Assembly (NCBI GenBank): GCA_029881615.1
Contig: JAOUMF010000087.1
Location: forward strand, 1-7,374
Direction of reading: 5' to 3'
From: Alphaproteobacteria bacterium
GTDB taxonomy: Bacteria; Pseudomonadota; Alphaproteobacteria; UBA8366; JADFVY01
DNA length: 7,374 nucleotides
Made by a program: the position numbers and the translations under genes. Within the stretch, counting starts at the first letter, position 1. Every line of letters starts with the position of its first letter. The notes beneath the pieces are model-generated. The model had not been told where the DNA came from, searched no databases, and saw nothing but the letters and a program-made list of their open reading frames with translations. Below, one piece after another: positions 1 through 6,457 of the stretch.

Positions 1-1599
1 ATTGAACCGCAACCAAGGCCCGACCGTCTGGAAAAACCCAAACCGGCAAGCCGGCCGGCCAGGGCAAGCCAGGCGGCGCTGCGGCTGTCGGCGCCCGACG
101 GCGAATTCAGCGTGCCGCCGCTGGACCTGCTGCAGGCGGTGCCCGCCGATAACGGGCGGAATACGGCCCTGTCGCCCGATGCCCTGGAACAGAACGCCCG
201 CCTGCTGGAGCAGGTGTTGGCGGATTTCGGCGTTCGCGGCGAGATCGTCAAGGTTCGGCCGGGACCGGTGGTAACGCTTTATGAGCTTGAGCCGGCGGCG
301 GGCATCAAGACCAGCCGGGTTATCGGCCTGGCCGACGATATCGCCCGGTCGATGAGCGCGATTTCGGCGCGTATCGCGACGATCCCCGGCCGCAGCGTGA
401 TCGGTATCGAACTGCCGAACGCCAAGCGGCAGATGGTCTTCCTGCGCGAACTGGTCGCCTCGACCGCCTATGAACAGAGCGCCGCGGCGCTGCCGCTGGT
501 GATGGGCAAGGATATCGGCGGCTCGCCGGTCGTCGTCGATCTGGCGCGGATGCCGCATTTGCTGGTGGCGGGCACCACCGGTTCGGGCAAGTCGGTGGGC
601 ATCAACGCCATGATCCTGTCGCTGCTGTTCCGGTTGCCGCCGGAAACCTGCAAGTTCATCATGATCGACCCCAAGATGCTGGAGCTGTCGGTCTATAACG
701 ACATTCCCCACCTCATGACCCCGGTGGTGACCGAGCCCAAGAAGGCCATCGTGGCGCTGAAATGGACCGTGCGGGAGATGGAGGAACGCTACCGCGCCAT
801 GTCCAAGCTGGGCGTGCGTAACGTCGAGGGCTACAACAAGCGCCTGGCCGAGGCCCGCCGCAAGGGCGAGGTGCTGATGCGCAAGGTGCAGACCGGCTTC
901 GATTCGGAAACCGGCCGGCCGGTCCATGAGGATCAGCCGCTGGACCTGAGCCCCCTGCCCTATATCGTCGTCGTGGTCGACGAGATGGCCGACCTGATGA
1001 TGGTGGCCGGCAAGGAGATCGAGGCCGCGATCCAGCGCCTGTCGCAAATGGCCCGCGCGGCCGGCATTCACCTGATCATGGCGACGCAGCGCCCGTCGGT
1101 GGATGTGGTGACCGGCACCATCAAGGCCAACTTCCCGACCCGGATCAGCTTTCAGGTGACCTCGAAGATCGACAGCCGCACCATCCTGGGCGAACAGGGC
1201 GCCGAACAGCTGTTGGGCCAGGGCGACATGCTCTATATGGCGGGCGGCGGTCGAATTTCGCGCATTCATGGGCCATTTGTGGGCGATTTGGAGGTAGAGG
1301 CGGTTGCGGACTTCCTTCGCGGCCAGGGAGAACCTACATATATCGAGAGCATTACCGAAGAGGACGAAGAAGCTGCCATCGACAGCGGGGGCAACAATGG
1401 CGGCGACGAGTTGTACCAGCAGGCGGTCGAGCTGGTGATCCGGGAAGGCCGGGCCTCGACAAGCTTTGTCCAGCGTCATTTGCAGATTGGATATAACCGG
1501 GCCGCCCGGATTATAGAACAGATGGAGAAACAAGGTGTTGTCAGCCCCGCGAACCATGTCGGCAAACGCGAAGTCCTCTCGGGTGGAGGCGGCTATTAG
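1..1599 (+). CDS. ftsK: DNA translocase FtsK, C-terminal part (5' end outside window)
   Basis: FtsK is the septum-anchored hexameric ATPase that pumps chromosome termini during division and helps XerCD resolve dimers. The reading frame is open from base 1, and 532 residues are present. The N-terminal membrane segments and most of the linker lie upstream, since whole FtsK proteins are usually about 750-850 residues. In order one sees a Pro/Arg-rich linker end, the alpha-domain entry (VPPLDLL, about residue 38), Walker A GTTGSGKS (571-594), Walker [10 protein letters not shown] with its Asp-Glu at 979-984, the motif [20 protein letters not shown] (about 1084-1140), and [18 protein letters not shown]. 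An acidic Gly/Asn linker leads to a C-terminal winged-helix gamma domain (about residues 470-530), which in known FtsK reads KOPS DNA and contacts XerD. The 3' end overlaps lolA, which suggests one transcript. Identification is firm. Only the true start is unknown. Confidence 0.97.
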   Translation: MEPQPRPDRLEKPKPASRPARASQAALRLSAPDGEFSVPPLDLLQAVPADNGRNTALSPDALEQNARLLEQVLADFGVRGEIVKVRPGPVVTLYELEPAAGIKTSRVIGLADDIARSMSAISARIATIPGRSVIGIELPNAKRQMVFLRELVASTAYEQSAAALPLVMGKDIGGSPVVVDLARMPHLLVAGTTGSGKSVGINAMILSLLFRLPPETCKFIMIDPKMLELSVYNDIPHLMTPVVTEPKKAIVALKWTVREMEERYRAMSKLGVRNVEGYNKRLAEARRKGEVLMRKVQTGFDSETGRPVHEDQPLDLSPLPYIVVVVDEMADLMMVAGKEIEAAIQRLSQMARAAGIHLIMATQRPSVDVVTGTIKANFPTRISFQVTSKIDSRTILGEQGAEQLLGQGDMLYMAGGGRISRIHGPFVGDLEVEAVADFLRGQGEPTYIESITEEDEEAAIDSGGNNGGDELYQQAVELVIREGRASTSFVQRHLQIGYNRAARIIEQMEKQGVVSPANHVGKREVLSGGGGY

Positions 1600-2233
1600 A
1601 ATTTTGCTGAAGAGCCTGGCCGCCGCCGGCGCGCTTTTGCTGACGGCCATGCCGATGGCGCAAGCCGCGGCGCCGCAGCCCGTGGCGCTGACCGCGGAAC
1701 AAGAGGCGCTGGTCTCGAAGATCGAGACTTTCGTGAACAATATCACGACGATAAAGGCCGATTTCGTGCAAATGAGCGGCGCCGGAAATTTCGCGAGAGG
1801 CACGCTCTATCTGCAGCGTCCGGGGCGGATGCGTTTCGAATATGAACCGCCGGTCCCCTATCTGCTGGTTTCCGACGGTAACTTTTTCATCTATGTGGAT
1901 AACGAACTGGAACAGGTGACCTACCTGCCATTATCGAAAACACCAGCCAATCTGTTGTTGCGCAAGAATTTTTCGTTGTCCGAGGGGTTGATCCTGACCG
2001 GCCTCAAGGAAGAGGGATCGGTAATCAGGTTCGAGGTCGCCGATTCAAGCAACCCGGATCTTGGCCGGGTAACGCTGACCTTCAACCGCGACCCGCTGTC
2101 CCTGAAGAGCTGGACCGTGCTGGACCCGCAGGCACAGCGCATTCAGGTAACGCTGGTAAACCCGCTATATGGCAATAAACTGGACCGGTCGCTGTTTATC
2201 TATGTAAATAAATTCAACCGGCGCGAGGAATGA
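1556..2233 (+). CDS. lolA: Outer-membrane lipoprotein carrier protein LolA
   Basis: LolA is the periplasmic chaperone that takes lipoproteins from the LolCDE exporter to the outer membrane. From ATG 1556 it has 225 residues, and mature LolA proteins are about 180-190. The N-terminus is a Sec signal peptide: basic residues, a hydrophobic run (about residues 21-32), and a likely cut after AQA near residue 37. The mature part shows the LolA pattern: [28 protein letters not shown], a short Tyr/Phe/Asp-rich strand ([11 protein letters not shown]) and [10 protein letters not shown]. The start is uncertain. ATG 1556 has no clear ribosome site, GTG 1535 has GGAG seven bases upstream, and GTG 1583 would also leave a signal peptide. 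All three starts lie inside the ftsK gamma-domain coding region, so translation is probably coupled to ftsK. The family is clear, although LolA-like paralogues of other function exist. Confidence 0.92.
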   Translation: MSANAKSSRVEAAIRILLKSLAAAGALLLTAMPMAQAAAPQPVALTAEQEALVSKIETFVNNITTIKADFVQMSGAGNFARGTLYLQRPGRMRFEYEPPVPYLLVSDGNFFIYVDNELEQVTYLPLSKTPANLLLRKNFSLSEGLILTGLKEEGSVIRFEVADSSNPDLGRVTLTFNRDPLSLKSWTVLDPQAQRIQVTLVNPLYGNKLDRSLFIYVNKFNRREE

Positions 2234-2240
2234 AATGGCG

Positions 2241-2266
2241 GCCGCGCGTCGATCGGCGTTTTTTTT
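2241..2266 (+). terminator. Weak intrinsic terminator after lolA
   Basis: Eight bases after the lolA stop codon, a 4-bp GCCG/CGGC stem with a 9-base loop (2241-2257) is followed, after one G, by eight T residues (2259-2266). The T tract is the strongest part and the stem is short. It would end the ftsK-lolA transcript, with some read-through into the amidotransferase that starts 16 bases later. Confidence 0.35.
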
Positions 2267-2281
2267 GAGGGCTTGAAAAAC

Positions 2282-3094
2282 ATGACTGAACAAGGGCTTC
2301 CCATCGTGGGCGTTCCCTGCTGCGTCGAGGCGCAGGATGAAGGCGCGATCTTCCACAAGGTCGGCGAAAAATACGTCATGGCGGTCGCGCAAGCATCGCA
2401 TTGCATGCCGCTGGTGATTCCGGCGCTGGGCGAATGGTACGACCCCTATGAACTGGCATCCAACCTGGATGGGCTGTTTCTTACCGGCAGCCCGTCGAAT
2501 GTAGAGCCGCATCATTACAAGGGCGAGGCCAGCCGGCCCGGTACCCATCACGATCCGGTACGCGATGCCACCACATTGCCGCTGATCACCGCCGCGCTTG
2601 AGGTCGGGTTGCCGATTTTCGCCATCTGCCGTGGCCATCAGGAACTGAACGTCGCGCTGGGCGGCACGCTGCACCAGAATATCCATGAGCTAGAGGGCAA
2701 GAACGATCATCGTTCCGACACCTCCAGGCCGCTTGACGAGCGCTATCTGGAACGCCACCCGGTTACGCTGACACCCGGCGGCGTGCTGCATACCCTGTCC
2801 GGCGGCCAGCCGACGGCGATGGTGAATTCGCTTCATGCGCAAGCCATCGACCGCATCGCCGACCGGTTGGAAATCGAGGCGATCAGCGACGATGGCGTGA
2901 TCGAAGCGGCCAGCGTCAAGGGCGCCGAAAGCTTCGCCCTGTCGGTACAGTGGCATCCCGAACATCCGCTGGCGCTGGAATGGGCGCTGTCGCGCGCCAT
3001 GTTCGCCGCCTTTGGCGAGGCCTGCCGCCAGCGCAAGGCTTCGCGCGGCGGCACCGTGCGCCGGGGCGGCCGCAGCCGAAACCACGCCGCCTGA
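2282..3094 (+). CDS. Gamma-glutamyl-gamma-aminobutyrate hydrolase family (class I glutamine amidotransferase, peptidase C26)
   Basis: Proteins of this family (PuuD-like) hydrolyse gamma-glutamyl amide bonds in the cytoplasm, classically gamma-glutamyl-GABA in putrescine breakdown. The 270-residue product has the full class I triad: nucleophile Cys116 in AICRGHQELN, and His225 with Glu227 in QWHPEHP. The oxyanion-side loop FLTGSPSNVEP and the family start PIVGVPC are also present. ATG 2282 is chosen because GAGG (2267-2270) lies 11 bases upstream. An in-frame TTG at 2273 is too close to that site. E. coli PuuD is 254 residues, and the excess here is mainly a basic C-terminal tail rich in Arg and Gly (about the last 22 residues). 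No other polyamine gene is in view, so the true substrate is open. It could be another gamma-glutamyl compound. The family is certain, the exact reaction is not. Confidence 0.9.
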   Translation: MTEQGLPIVGVPCCVEAQDEGAIFHKVGEKYVMAVAQASHCMPLVIPALGEWYDPYELASNLDGLFLTGSPSNVEPHHYKGEASRPGTHHDPVRDATTLPLITAALEVGLPIFAICRGHQELNVALGGTLHQNIHELEGKNDHRSDTSRPLDERYLERHPVTLTPGGVLHTLSGGQPTAMVNSLHAQAIDRIADRLEIEAISDDGVIEAASVKGAESFALSVQWHPEHPLALEWALSRAMFAAFGEACRQRKASRGGTVRRGGRSRNHAA

Positions 3095-3123
3095 CCACCC
3101 GCACCCTTCCCCAACTTCACGGC

Positions 3124-3148
3124 CCGGCCGCGTTCAGGACGCGGCCGG
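3124..3148 (+). terminator. Perfect 10-bp GC hairpin between the amidotransferase and xth
   Basis: The arms CCGGCCGCGT (3124-3133) and ACGCGGCCGG (3139-3148) are exact reverse complements around the loop TCAGG. The hairpin starts 29 bases after the amidotransferase stop. No T tract follows directly; six T residues come only at 3163-3168. It is therefore a strong RNA hairpin that could end or stabilise the upstream transcript, but it is not a textbook intrinsic terminator. Its 3' arm ends 24 bases before the xth start, so it may also affect xth translation. Confidence 0.45.
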
Positions 3149-3172
3149 CTACCGAAAGGATGTTTTTTCCTC

Positions 3173-3958
3173 ATGCGTATCGCTACCTGGAACGTTAATT
3201 CCGTCCGCCTGCGGCTGCCCTTGCTGGAGAAGCTCGTGGCGCAGCGTTCGCCCGACGTGATCTGCCTGCAGGAAACCAAGGTGGTCGATGATACGTTTCC
3301 GAAAAAAGATATCGCGGCAATGGGTTACGAGCATATCGAAGTAAGGGGCATGAAAAGTTACAATGGCGTCGCGGTGCTGTCCCGCCTGCCCCTGAAGCGG
3401 CTGAATGACCAGCCCTTTTGCGGCCGCGACGATTGCCGTCATCTCGGGGTACAGGTCGACGGCATCGATGTGCATAGCCTTTATGTCCCGGCCGGGGGCG
3501 ACGAACCGGACCCGGCCATCAATGATAAATTCGCCCACAAGCTTCAGTTCATGGATGAAATGGCGGTCTGGTCGAAACAGTTGAAGGAACAGGGCCGACC
3601 CGTGGTTCTGACCGGTGACTTCAACGTCGCGCCGCTTGAAACGGATGTCTGGTCGCACAAGCAGCTTCTGAAAGTGGTCAGCCACACCCCCATCGAGGTC
3701 GAAAAGTTCGACATTGCCCAGGCGGCGGGGGGCTGGATCGACGCGGTGCGCAATTCGATCCCGGCGGAAGAGAAGCTTTATTCCTGGTGGAGCTATCGGG
3801 CGCGTGACTGGGCGGCGGCGGACCGCGGCCGGCGGCTGGATCATATCTGGGCATCGCCGGATCTGGCGGGACGGCTTTCCAACGCCTCGATTCTGCGCGA
3901 CGCGCGGGGCTGGGAAAAACCGTCAGACCATGTTCCTGTAATCGTGGATATTGATTAG
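3173..3958 (+). CDS. xth: Exodeoxyribonuclease III (AP endonuclease, Xth family)
   Basis: Exonuclease III cuts DNA 5' to abasic sites, removes blocked 3' ends and digests duplex DNA 3' to 5', acting in base-excision repair. The 261-residue product matches the usual length (268 in E. coli) and spans the whole endonuclease/exonuclease/phosphatase fold. Visible active-site elements are Asn7 in RIATWNVNSVR, metal-binding Glu34 in CLQETKVVD, YVPAGGDEP with the conserved Tyr, Asp149 and Asn151 in LTGDFNVAP, Asp223-His224 in RLDHIW, and the Asp252-His253 pair in SDHVPV. ATG 3173 gives the conserved N-terminus at once. AAAGGA at 3155-3160 is the likely ribosome site, with a longish 12-base gap. Translation ends at TAG 3956-3958. 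The hairpin upstream and the 315-bp gap downstream suggest a single-gene unit. I see no anomaly in the protein. Confidence 0.96.
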   Translation: MRIATWNVNSVRLRLPLLEKLVAQRSPDVICLQETKVVDDTFPKKDIAAMGYEHIEVRGMKSYNGVAVLSRLPLKRLNDQPFCGRDDCRHLGVQVDGIDVHSLYVPAGGDEPDPAINDKFAHKLQFMDEMAVWSKQLKEQGRPVVLTGDFNVAPLETDVWSHKQLLKVVSHTPIEVEKFDIAQAAGGWIDAVRNSIPAEEKLYSWWSYRARDWAAADRGRRLDHIWASPDLAGRLSNASILRDARGWEKPSDHVPVIVDID

Positions 3959-3978
3959 GGCCGCGCATAACGTCGCGA

Positions 3979-3993
3979 TTAACTAGGCATTAA
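3979..3993 (+). promoter_or_regulatory. Perfect CtrA-type binding box, TTAA-N7-TTAA
   Basis: The sequence TTAACTAGGCATTAA matches the full alphaproteobacterial CtrA consensus TTAA-N7-TTAA with no mismatch. It is the only such match I found in the window, and it lies in an intergenic region. In DNA this rich in G/C, eight fixed A/T positions should occur by chance only about once in several hundred kilobases. The second TTAA overlaps the proposed -35 hexamer, which is the usual position for CtrA-activated promoters. The presence of CtrA in this organism is inferred, not shown. Confidence 0.5.
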
Positions 3994-4019
3994 GCCTTTT
4001 TATCGGCCATGGCTATGTT
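3990..4019 (+). promoter_or_regulatory. Candidate CtrA-dependent promoter
   Basis: A poor -35 (TTAAGC, 3990-3995) built into the CtrA box is followed after 18 bases by TATGTT (4014-4019), which matches four of six bases of the -10 consensus. A weak -35 overlapped by the activator site is the expected design for an activator-dependent promoter. Transcription would start near 4026 and run towards the phosphatase gene. One objection is that the small hairpin with T residues at 3985-4001 overlaps it. That hairpin may instead be the weak end of the xth transcript. Confidence 0.35.
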
Positions 4020-4163
4020 CCAAGCCTAATCAGCAAGGTTCCGTTACGAGTCGCGGAAAAAACGAACGAGTACGGAACAAACCGGCATCATCGACATGCG
4101 GCCCTGTCGCGGCCTATCATCTTGCCTGGGCAAGAACGCCCGAAACATCGAGGCGAACAACGC

Positions 4164-4277
4164 ATGATTTTGTCGATGGGCGCGGGGAAAGACCCAATCA
4201 ATGATCGTGATTGCCGGCATGCCCTGGCGATTACGGTACTGGCTACGCGATCCGGCAATTCCGGGGCAGGGGCATGA
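4164..4277 (+). CDS. Possible 37-codon small ORF coupled to the phosphatase gene
   Basis: ATG 4164 opens 37 codons and closes with TGA 4275-4277, overlapping the phosphatase ATG at 4274 in an ATGA arrangement. GAGG at 4150-4153 lies ten bases upstream of the start. The product begins MILSMGAGKDPIND and has no domain, membrane segment or signal that I recognise. Third codon positions are only about half G/C, well below the flanking real genes, which argues against long-standing coding use. It could be a leader peptide that couples translation, or chance. I favour chance slightly. Confidence 0.2.
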   Translation: MILSMGAGKDPINDRDCRHALAITVLATRSGNSGAGA

Positions 4278-4867
4278 TGGTGCGATTTGCCGTTATTCGC
4301 CATGCCCCAACCGACTGGAACGCGATCGGGCGGGTGCAGGGTCGTTCCGACATACCGCTGAGCGCGGAAGGGCGCGACCGCGCGGCAGCCTGGCGTTTAC
4401 CGGCTGAACTGGGCGGATTCCGGGCGATTGCCAGCCCCTTGTCGCGCGCGGTCGAGACCGCGGAGCTCTTGCTTGACCGGCCGGTCGCCACCGACCGGCG
4501 GCTTGTGGAAATGGACTGGGCCGGCTGGGACGGCCGAAGCCTTGAAGATCTTCGTGCGGAAATCGGCGATTTGCGGGCGGCGTGGGAAACAGAAGGGCTG
4601 GATTTCCGCGCGCCCGGCGGCGAGAGCGCGCGCGACGTCCAAATCCGCCTGGCGTCCCTGTTGATTGAAATTGCCGATCAGGGACAGCCAACCGTGGCCG
4701 TTACCCACCGGGGCGTCATCCAGGCCCTTTATGCCCTGGCCACCGGTTGGGATATGACCGGAGAACCGCCGGAACGGCTTCGCGACGATTGCATTCATAT
4801 TTTTCATTTATCGGCGGAAGGCGCGCCATCGACCGGGATTTTGAACCTTCCGCTTGATGATGCATGA
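4274..4867 (+). CDS. Histidine phosphatase family protein (phosphoglycerate-mutase-like)
   Basis: This is a cytoplasmic phosphomonoesterase of the two-histidine branch. Members remove phosphate through a phosphohistidine intermediate and act on small phosphorylated metabolites. From ATG 4274 the product has 197 residues, typical for the family. The catalytic core is complete: Arg9-His10 in IRHAPTDWN, Arg58 in ASPLSRAVETAELL, Glu79 in RLVEMDWAGWDG, and His145 in VTHRGVIQALYAL. The first motif has Ala in place of the usual Gly after the histidine, a common variant. ATG 4274 and ATG 4277 are adjacent and either could start the protein. The G-rich stretch 4263-4272 is the only ribosome-site candidate. 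The longer in-frame extension back to TTG 4211 looks noncoding. The alternatives include alpha-ribazole phosphatase (CobC-like) and GpmB-like enzymes. No cobalamin or glycolysis neighbour helps, so I leave the substrate open. Confidence 0.9.
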   Translation: MMVRFAVIRHAPTDWNAIGRVQGRSDIPLSAEGRDRAAAWRLPAELGGFRAIASPLSRAVETAELLLDRPVATDRRLVEMDWAGWDGRSLEDLRAEIGDLRAAWETEGLDFRAPGGESARDVQIRLASLLIEIADQGQPTVAVTHRGVIQALYALATGWDMTGEPPERLRDDCIHIFHLSAEGAPSTGILNLPLDDA

Positions 4868-4906
4868 GGCGGTAAAGCCACTGGGGCGCATATCCATTAA
4901 TCTTCT

Positions 4907-4954
4907 GGCGCCCAGGCGCCATGGCGCCATGGCGCCACGACACCATGGCGCCGC
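4907..4954. repeat. 8-bp tandem repeat of GGCGCCAT, six units, between convergent genes
   Basis: Units start at 4907, 4915, 4923, 4931, 4939 and 4947 with exact 8-base spacing. They read GGCGCCCA, GGCGCCAT, GGCGCCAT, GGCGCCAC, GACACCAT and GGCGCCGC. The core GGCGCC is itself a palindrome, so 4915-4936 forms a perfect 22-bp palindrome and either strand can fold. The repeat fills about half of the 92-bp gap between the phosphatase stop and the oxygenase stop. It may act as a two-way terminator or mRNA-end hairpin, but no T tract accompanies it on either strand. Confidence 0.85.
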
Positions 4955-4959
4955 ACGGC

Positions 4960-6189
4960 TCATCCGCCTCGGGTGACCGGAACCGGCGCAATGACCTTCA
5001 TGTTCGACAATGCATCGAGCAGCCCTCCCAGCCCTGCCCTGTCCTGATCCGGAAATTCTTGCGCCAGCTGATCCTCGGAAAATTCAGGCCGGTCGACAAT
5101 CCAGGCAACCGTCGCTTCCTGGCCCGGCGGAATCGGCACCGCCCCCTTCCCCCCGGCCAGCAACCATTTGTCACCCTGCTGCGCCACCGACAGGCCCTTG
5201 GCGATCAGCCGGAACTTTCGGCCCACCGCTTCAACGGGAAGCGCGATACCGCCACGGGGATAGCGGTATTTTCCTTGAAATTCGATCATGCCCCGCGCCG
5301 CTTCGGGTCCATGCAGCAGCGCGCCGATCCTGTCGCCCAGCGCGCCCAACCACGCGGCAACCGCCGCCTCGCCCTCGTCCGGGCGCGGCATGTTGCGGCG
5401 AAACAGAACGTCGTCGACCATCGCCGCCTTGATCATGTCCACCACATCGAGCCCGATAACATGGGTCACGCCGAAGGCGATATGGATCGTGCCGTCGCTC
5501 GTCGCCATGGCATCGTGATAAAGGCCGCGCGGAATATAGAGCAGATCGCCGGGACGCATGAGAACCTGCCGGGCAACCGCCCCGCGGTTCTTATCGTGCC
5601 AATCCTGTCCGAAGGATTTGAATTTCGGATGGGCGATCGGGTCGTCCATGCGGGTTTCATAGATGTTCCACAGCTTTTCGCCGGCCACATGGATCGCAAT
5701 CACATCATGGGTGTCGAAATGGCTACCGAAAGCCTGGTGCTGCCGCCAGGAACAATAGAGATTTGCCTGAACCTTGGCGCCCAGCCGGTTTTCCATCGCC
5801 GCCGCAACCCCCGACATCACCGGCGTCAGGCTGTCGATATCGTTGGTAACCAGCGAAGCCCCCCGGCGCAGAAACTCCATGACCCGGGTGGCGTTGGGCT
5901 GCATTACGTCGAAGCCGTCGCGGTTATTCACCGGATCGCAATAGGAAGCCGCCGGCAGGGTCTTGTTGTCCAACACCAGCATCAGCGATTTCGACGTCCA
6001 GCTGGCGGTCTGGTTCAGGATGCCGGTCAGGATTTCCCACGACATCACATTTTCGAACTTTGCCGCGCCACCCTCGATATGCAGAAATTTCTTGCCGTAA
6101 TAATCGGCGAAAAACTCCGCCTCCCCCACCGGATGCAACAGATCGGCAAAGGTCGGGCTGGCACCAACGATCACAGGATTTTCAGTCAT
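4960..6189 (-). CDS. JmjC/cupin-domain oxygenase, ribosomal-oxygenase-like
   Basis: This predicted Fe(II)- and 2-oxoglutarate-dependent oxygenase belongs to the group with bacterial YcfD/RoxA and human MINA53/NO66, which hydroxylate ribosomal proteins. The 409-residue product begins with the family's usual FFADYYGKKFLHIEGG segment (about residues 26-41). It carries the metal triad as His157-x-Asp159 (SHFDTHDV) and His225 (LYIPRGLYHDA), with GEKLWNIYE (Lys172) between. The last 150 residues or so should hold the dimerisation and winged-helix part. ATG at 6189 is chosen because a strong GGGAGGG lies about ten bases upstream. The frame stays open to 6375, but that extension has no family features and sits in the promoter region. 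It converges on the phosphatase gene and diverges from yggS. The fold is firm. Ribosomal substrate is an inference, and small-molecule hydroxylases share the fold. Confidence 0.88.
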   Translation of the reverse strand: MTENPVIVGASPTFADLLHPVGEAEFFADYYGKKFLHIEGGAAKFENVMSWEILTGILNQTASWTSKSLMLVLDNKTLPAASYCDPVNNRDGFDVMQPNATRVMEFLRRGASLVTNDIDSLTPVMSGVAAAMENRLGAKVQANLYCSWRQHQAFGSHFDTHDVIAIHVAGEKLWNIYETRMDDPIAHPKFKSFGQDWHDKNRGAVARQVLMRPGDLLYIPRGLYHDAMATSDGTIHIAFGVTHVIGLDVVDMIKAAMVDDVLFRRNMPRPDEGEAAVAAWLGALGDRIGALLHGPEAARGMIEFQGKYRYPRGGIALPVEAVGRKFRLIAKGLSVAQQGDKWLLAGGKGAVPIPPGQEATVAWIVDRPEFSEDQLAQEFPDQDRAGLGGLLDALSNMKVIAPVPVTRGG

Positions 6190-6457
6190 CAAAACAGGCC
6201 CTCCCGGCCGCTGGCCGGATTCACGGTCGCCCCGATGGACAAAACCGCGCCAGCATATAATCGCATTTGCCCGCCATGGATCTCTTGCCGTCGCCTTATT
6301 GGCTGGATCGCCCGCCGGGTCCACAAGCGGCCAATATGCCGCGCGCACAACATGCCGCAAGCAATTTTTCGTCACGCCGATTCAGCCGCGGGCTCTTTGC
6401 CGGACGGGGCGGCTCTGCTAGATTCCGGCAAGCCATTGAACCACCGGAAAAACCATC
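6190..6457. other. 268-bp divergent intergenic region
   Basis: The divergent oxygenase and yggS genes are separated by this stretch, and both promoters should lie here. It holds the strong Shine-Dalgarno site for the oxygenase, three GANTC motifs (6218-6222, 6379-6383, 6421-6425), and a candidate yggS promoter. An AT-rich island at 6252-6261 reads TATAAT on the plus strand and ATTATAT on the minus strand. I found no convincing -35 partner for that island in either direction. I see no RNA gene here. Confidence 0.6.
6397..6424 (+). promoter_or_regulatory. Candidate sigma-70-type promoter of yggS
   Basis: TTGCCG (6397-6402, four of six consensus bases) is followed after 16 bases by TAGATT (6419-6424, four of six), with TGC just before it as an extended -10. 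Transcription would start about 25-30 bases before the yggS ATG at 6458. The -10 shares GATT with the GANTC site at 6421-6425, so adenine methylation could affect it if a CcrM-type enzyme is present. Confidence 0.45.

Larger units (their letters stand above)
3959..4273. other. 315-bp intergenic region upstream of the histidine phosphatase
   Basis: This stretch has no convincing gene. It is visibly richer in A/T than its surroundings between about 3967 and 4080. It holds a CtrA-type box (3979-3993) with a possible -10 (4014-4019). A small AGGC-ATTAA-GCCT hairpin is followed by T residues (3985-4001). One GANTC site lies at 4048-4052. A separated inverted repeat GTTCCGT/ACGGAAC is at 4038-4044 and 4072-4078. 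A 7-bp inverted repeat TCTTGCC/GGCAAGA is at 4120-4135. Two short ORFs (23 and 37 codons) end in ATGA overlaps. It reads as a promoter followed by a leader of about 250 bases for the phosphatase gene. Confidence 0.6.

Noticed and set aside
2181..2210. A possible promoter at the end of lolA for the amidotransferase (TGGACC, then TAAATA)
   Set aside because: The -10 matches only three of six consensus bases and the element lies within lolA coding sequence. The AT-rich codons explain it as well.
3160..3198. A 12-codon ORF (ATG 3160) overlapping the xth start out of frame
   Set aside because: Its ATG overlaps the last base of the xth ribosome site. It is too short to judge, and nothing beyond an open frame supports it.
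4088..4303. A 71-codon minus-strand ORF in the gap before the phosphatase
   Set aside because: Its composition is poor for a protein (Arg, Cys, Pro and His clusters), it has no recognisable motif, and it overlaps the phosphatase start region.
953..5039. KOPS-like octamers GGGNAGGG, relevant because FtsK is present (plus strand 4264-4271; minus strand 953-960 and 5032-5039)
   Set aside because: The three sites are in mixed orientation, and this number is unsurprising in GC-rich DNA, so no polarity can be read from the window.
6236..6261. TGGACA followed by a perfect TATAAT on the plus strand
   Set aside because: The spacer is 14 bases, too short for a normal sigma-70 promoter, and it would start about 190 bases before yggS when a better-placed candidate exists.
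6190..6375. N-terminal extension of the oxygenase to an upstream ATG at 6375
   Set aside because: The extra 62 residues have no family match by eye, and the strong ribosome site sits directly before the ATG at 6189.
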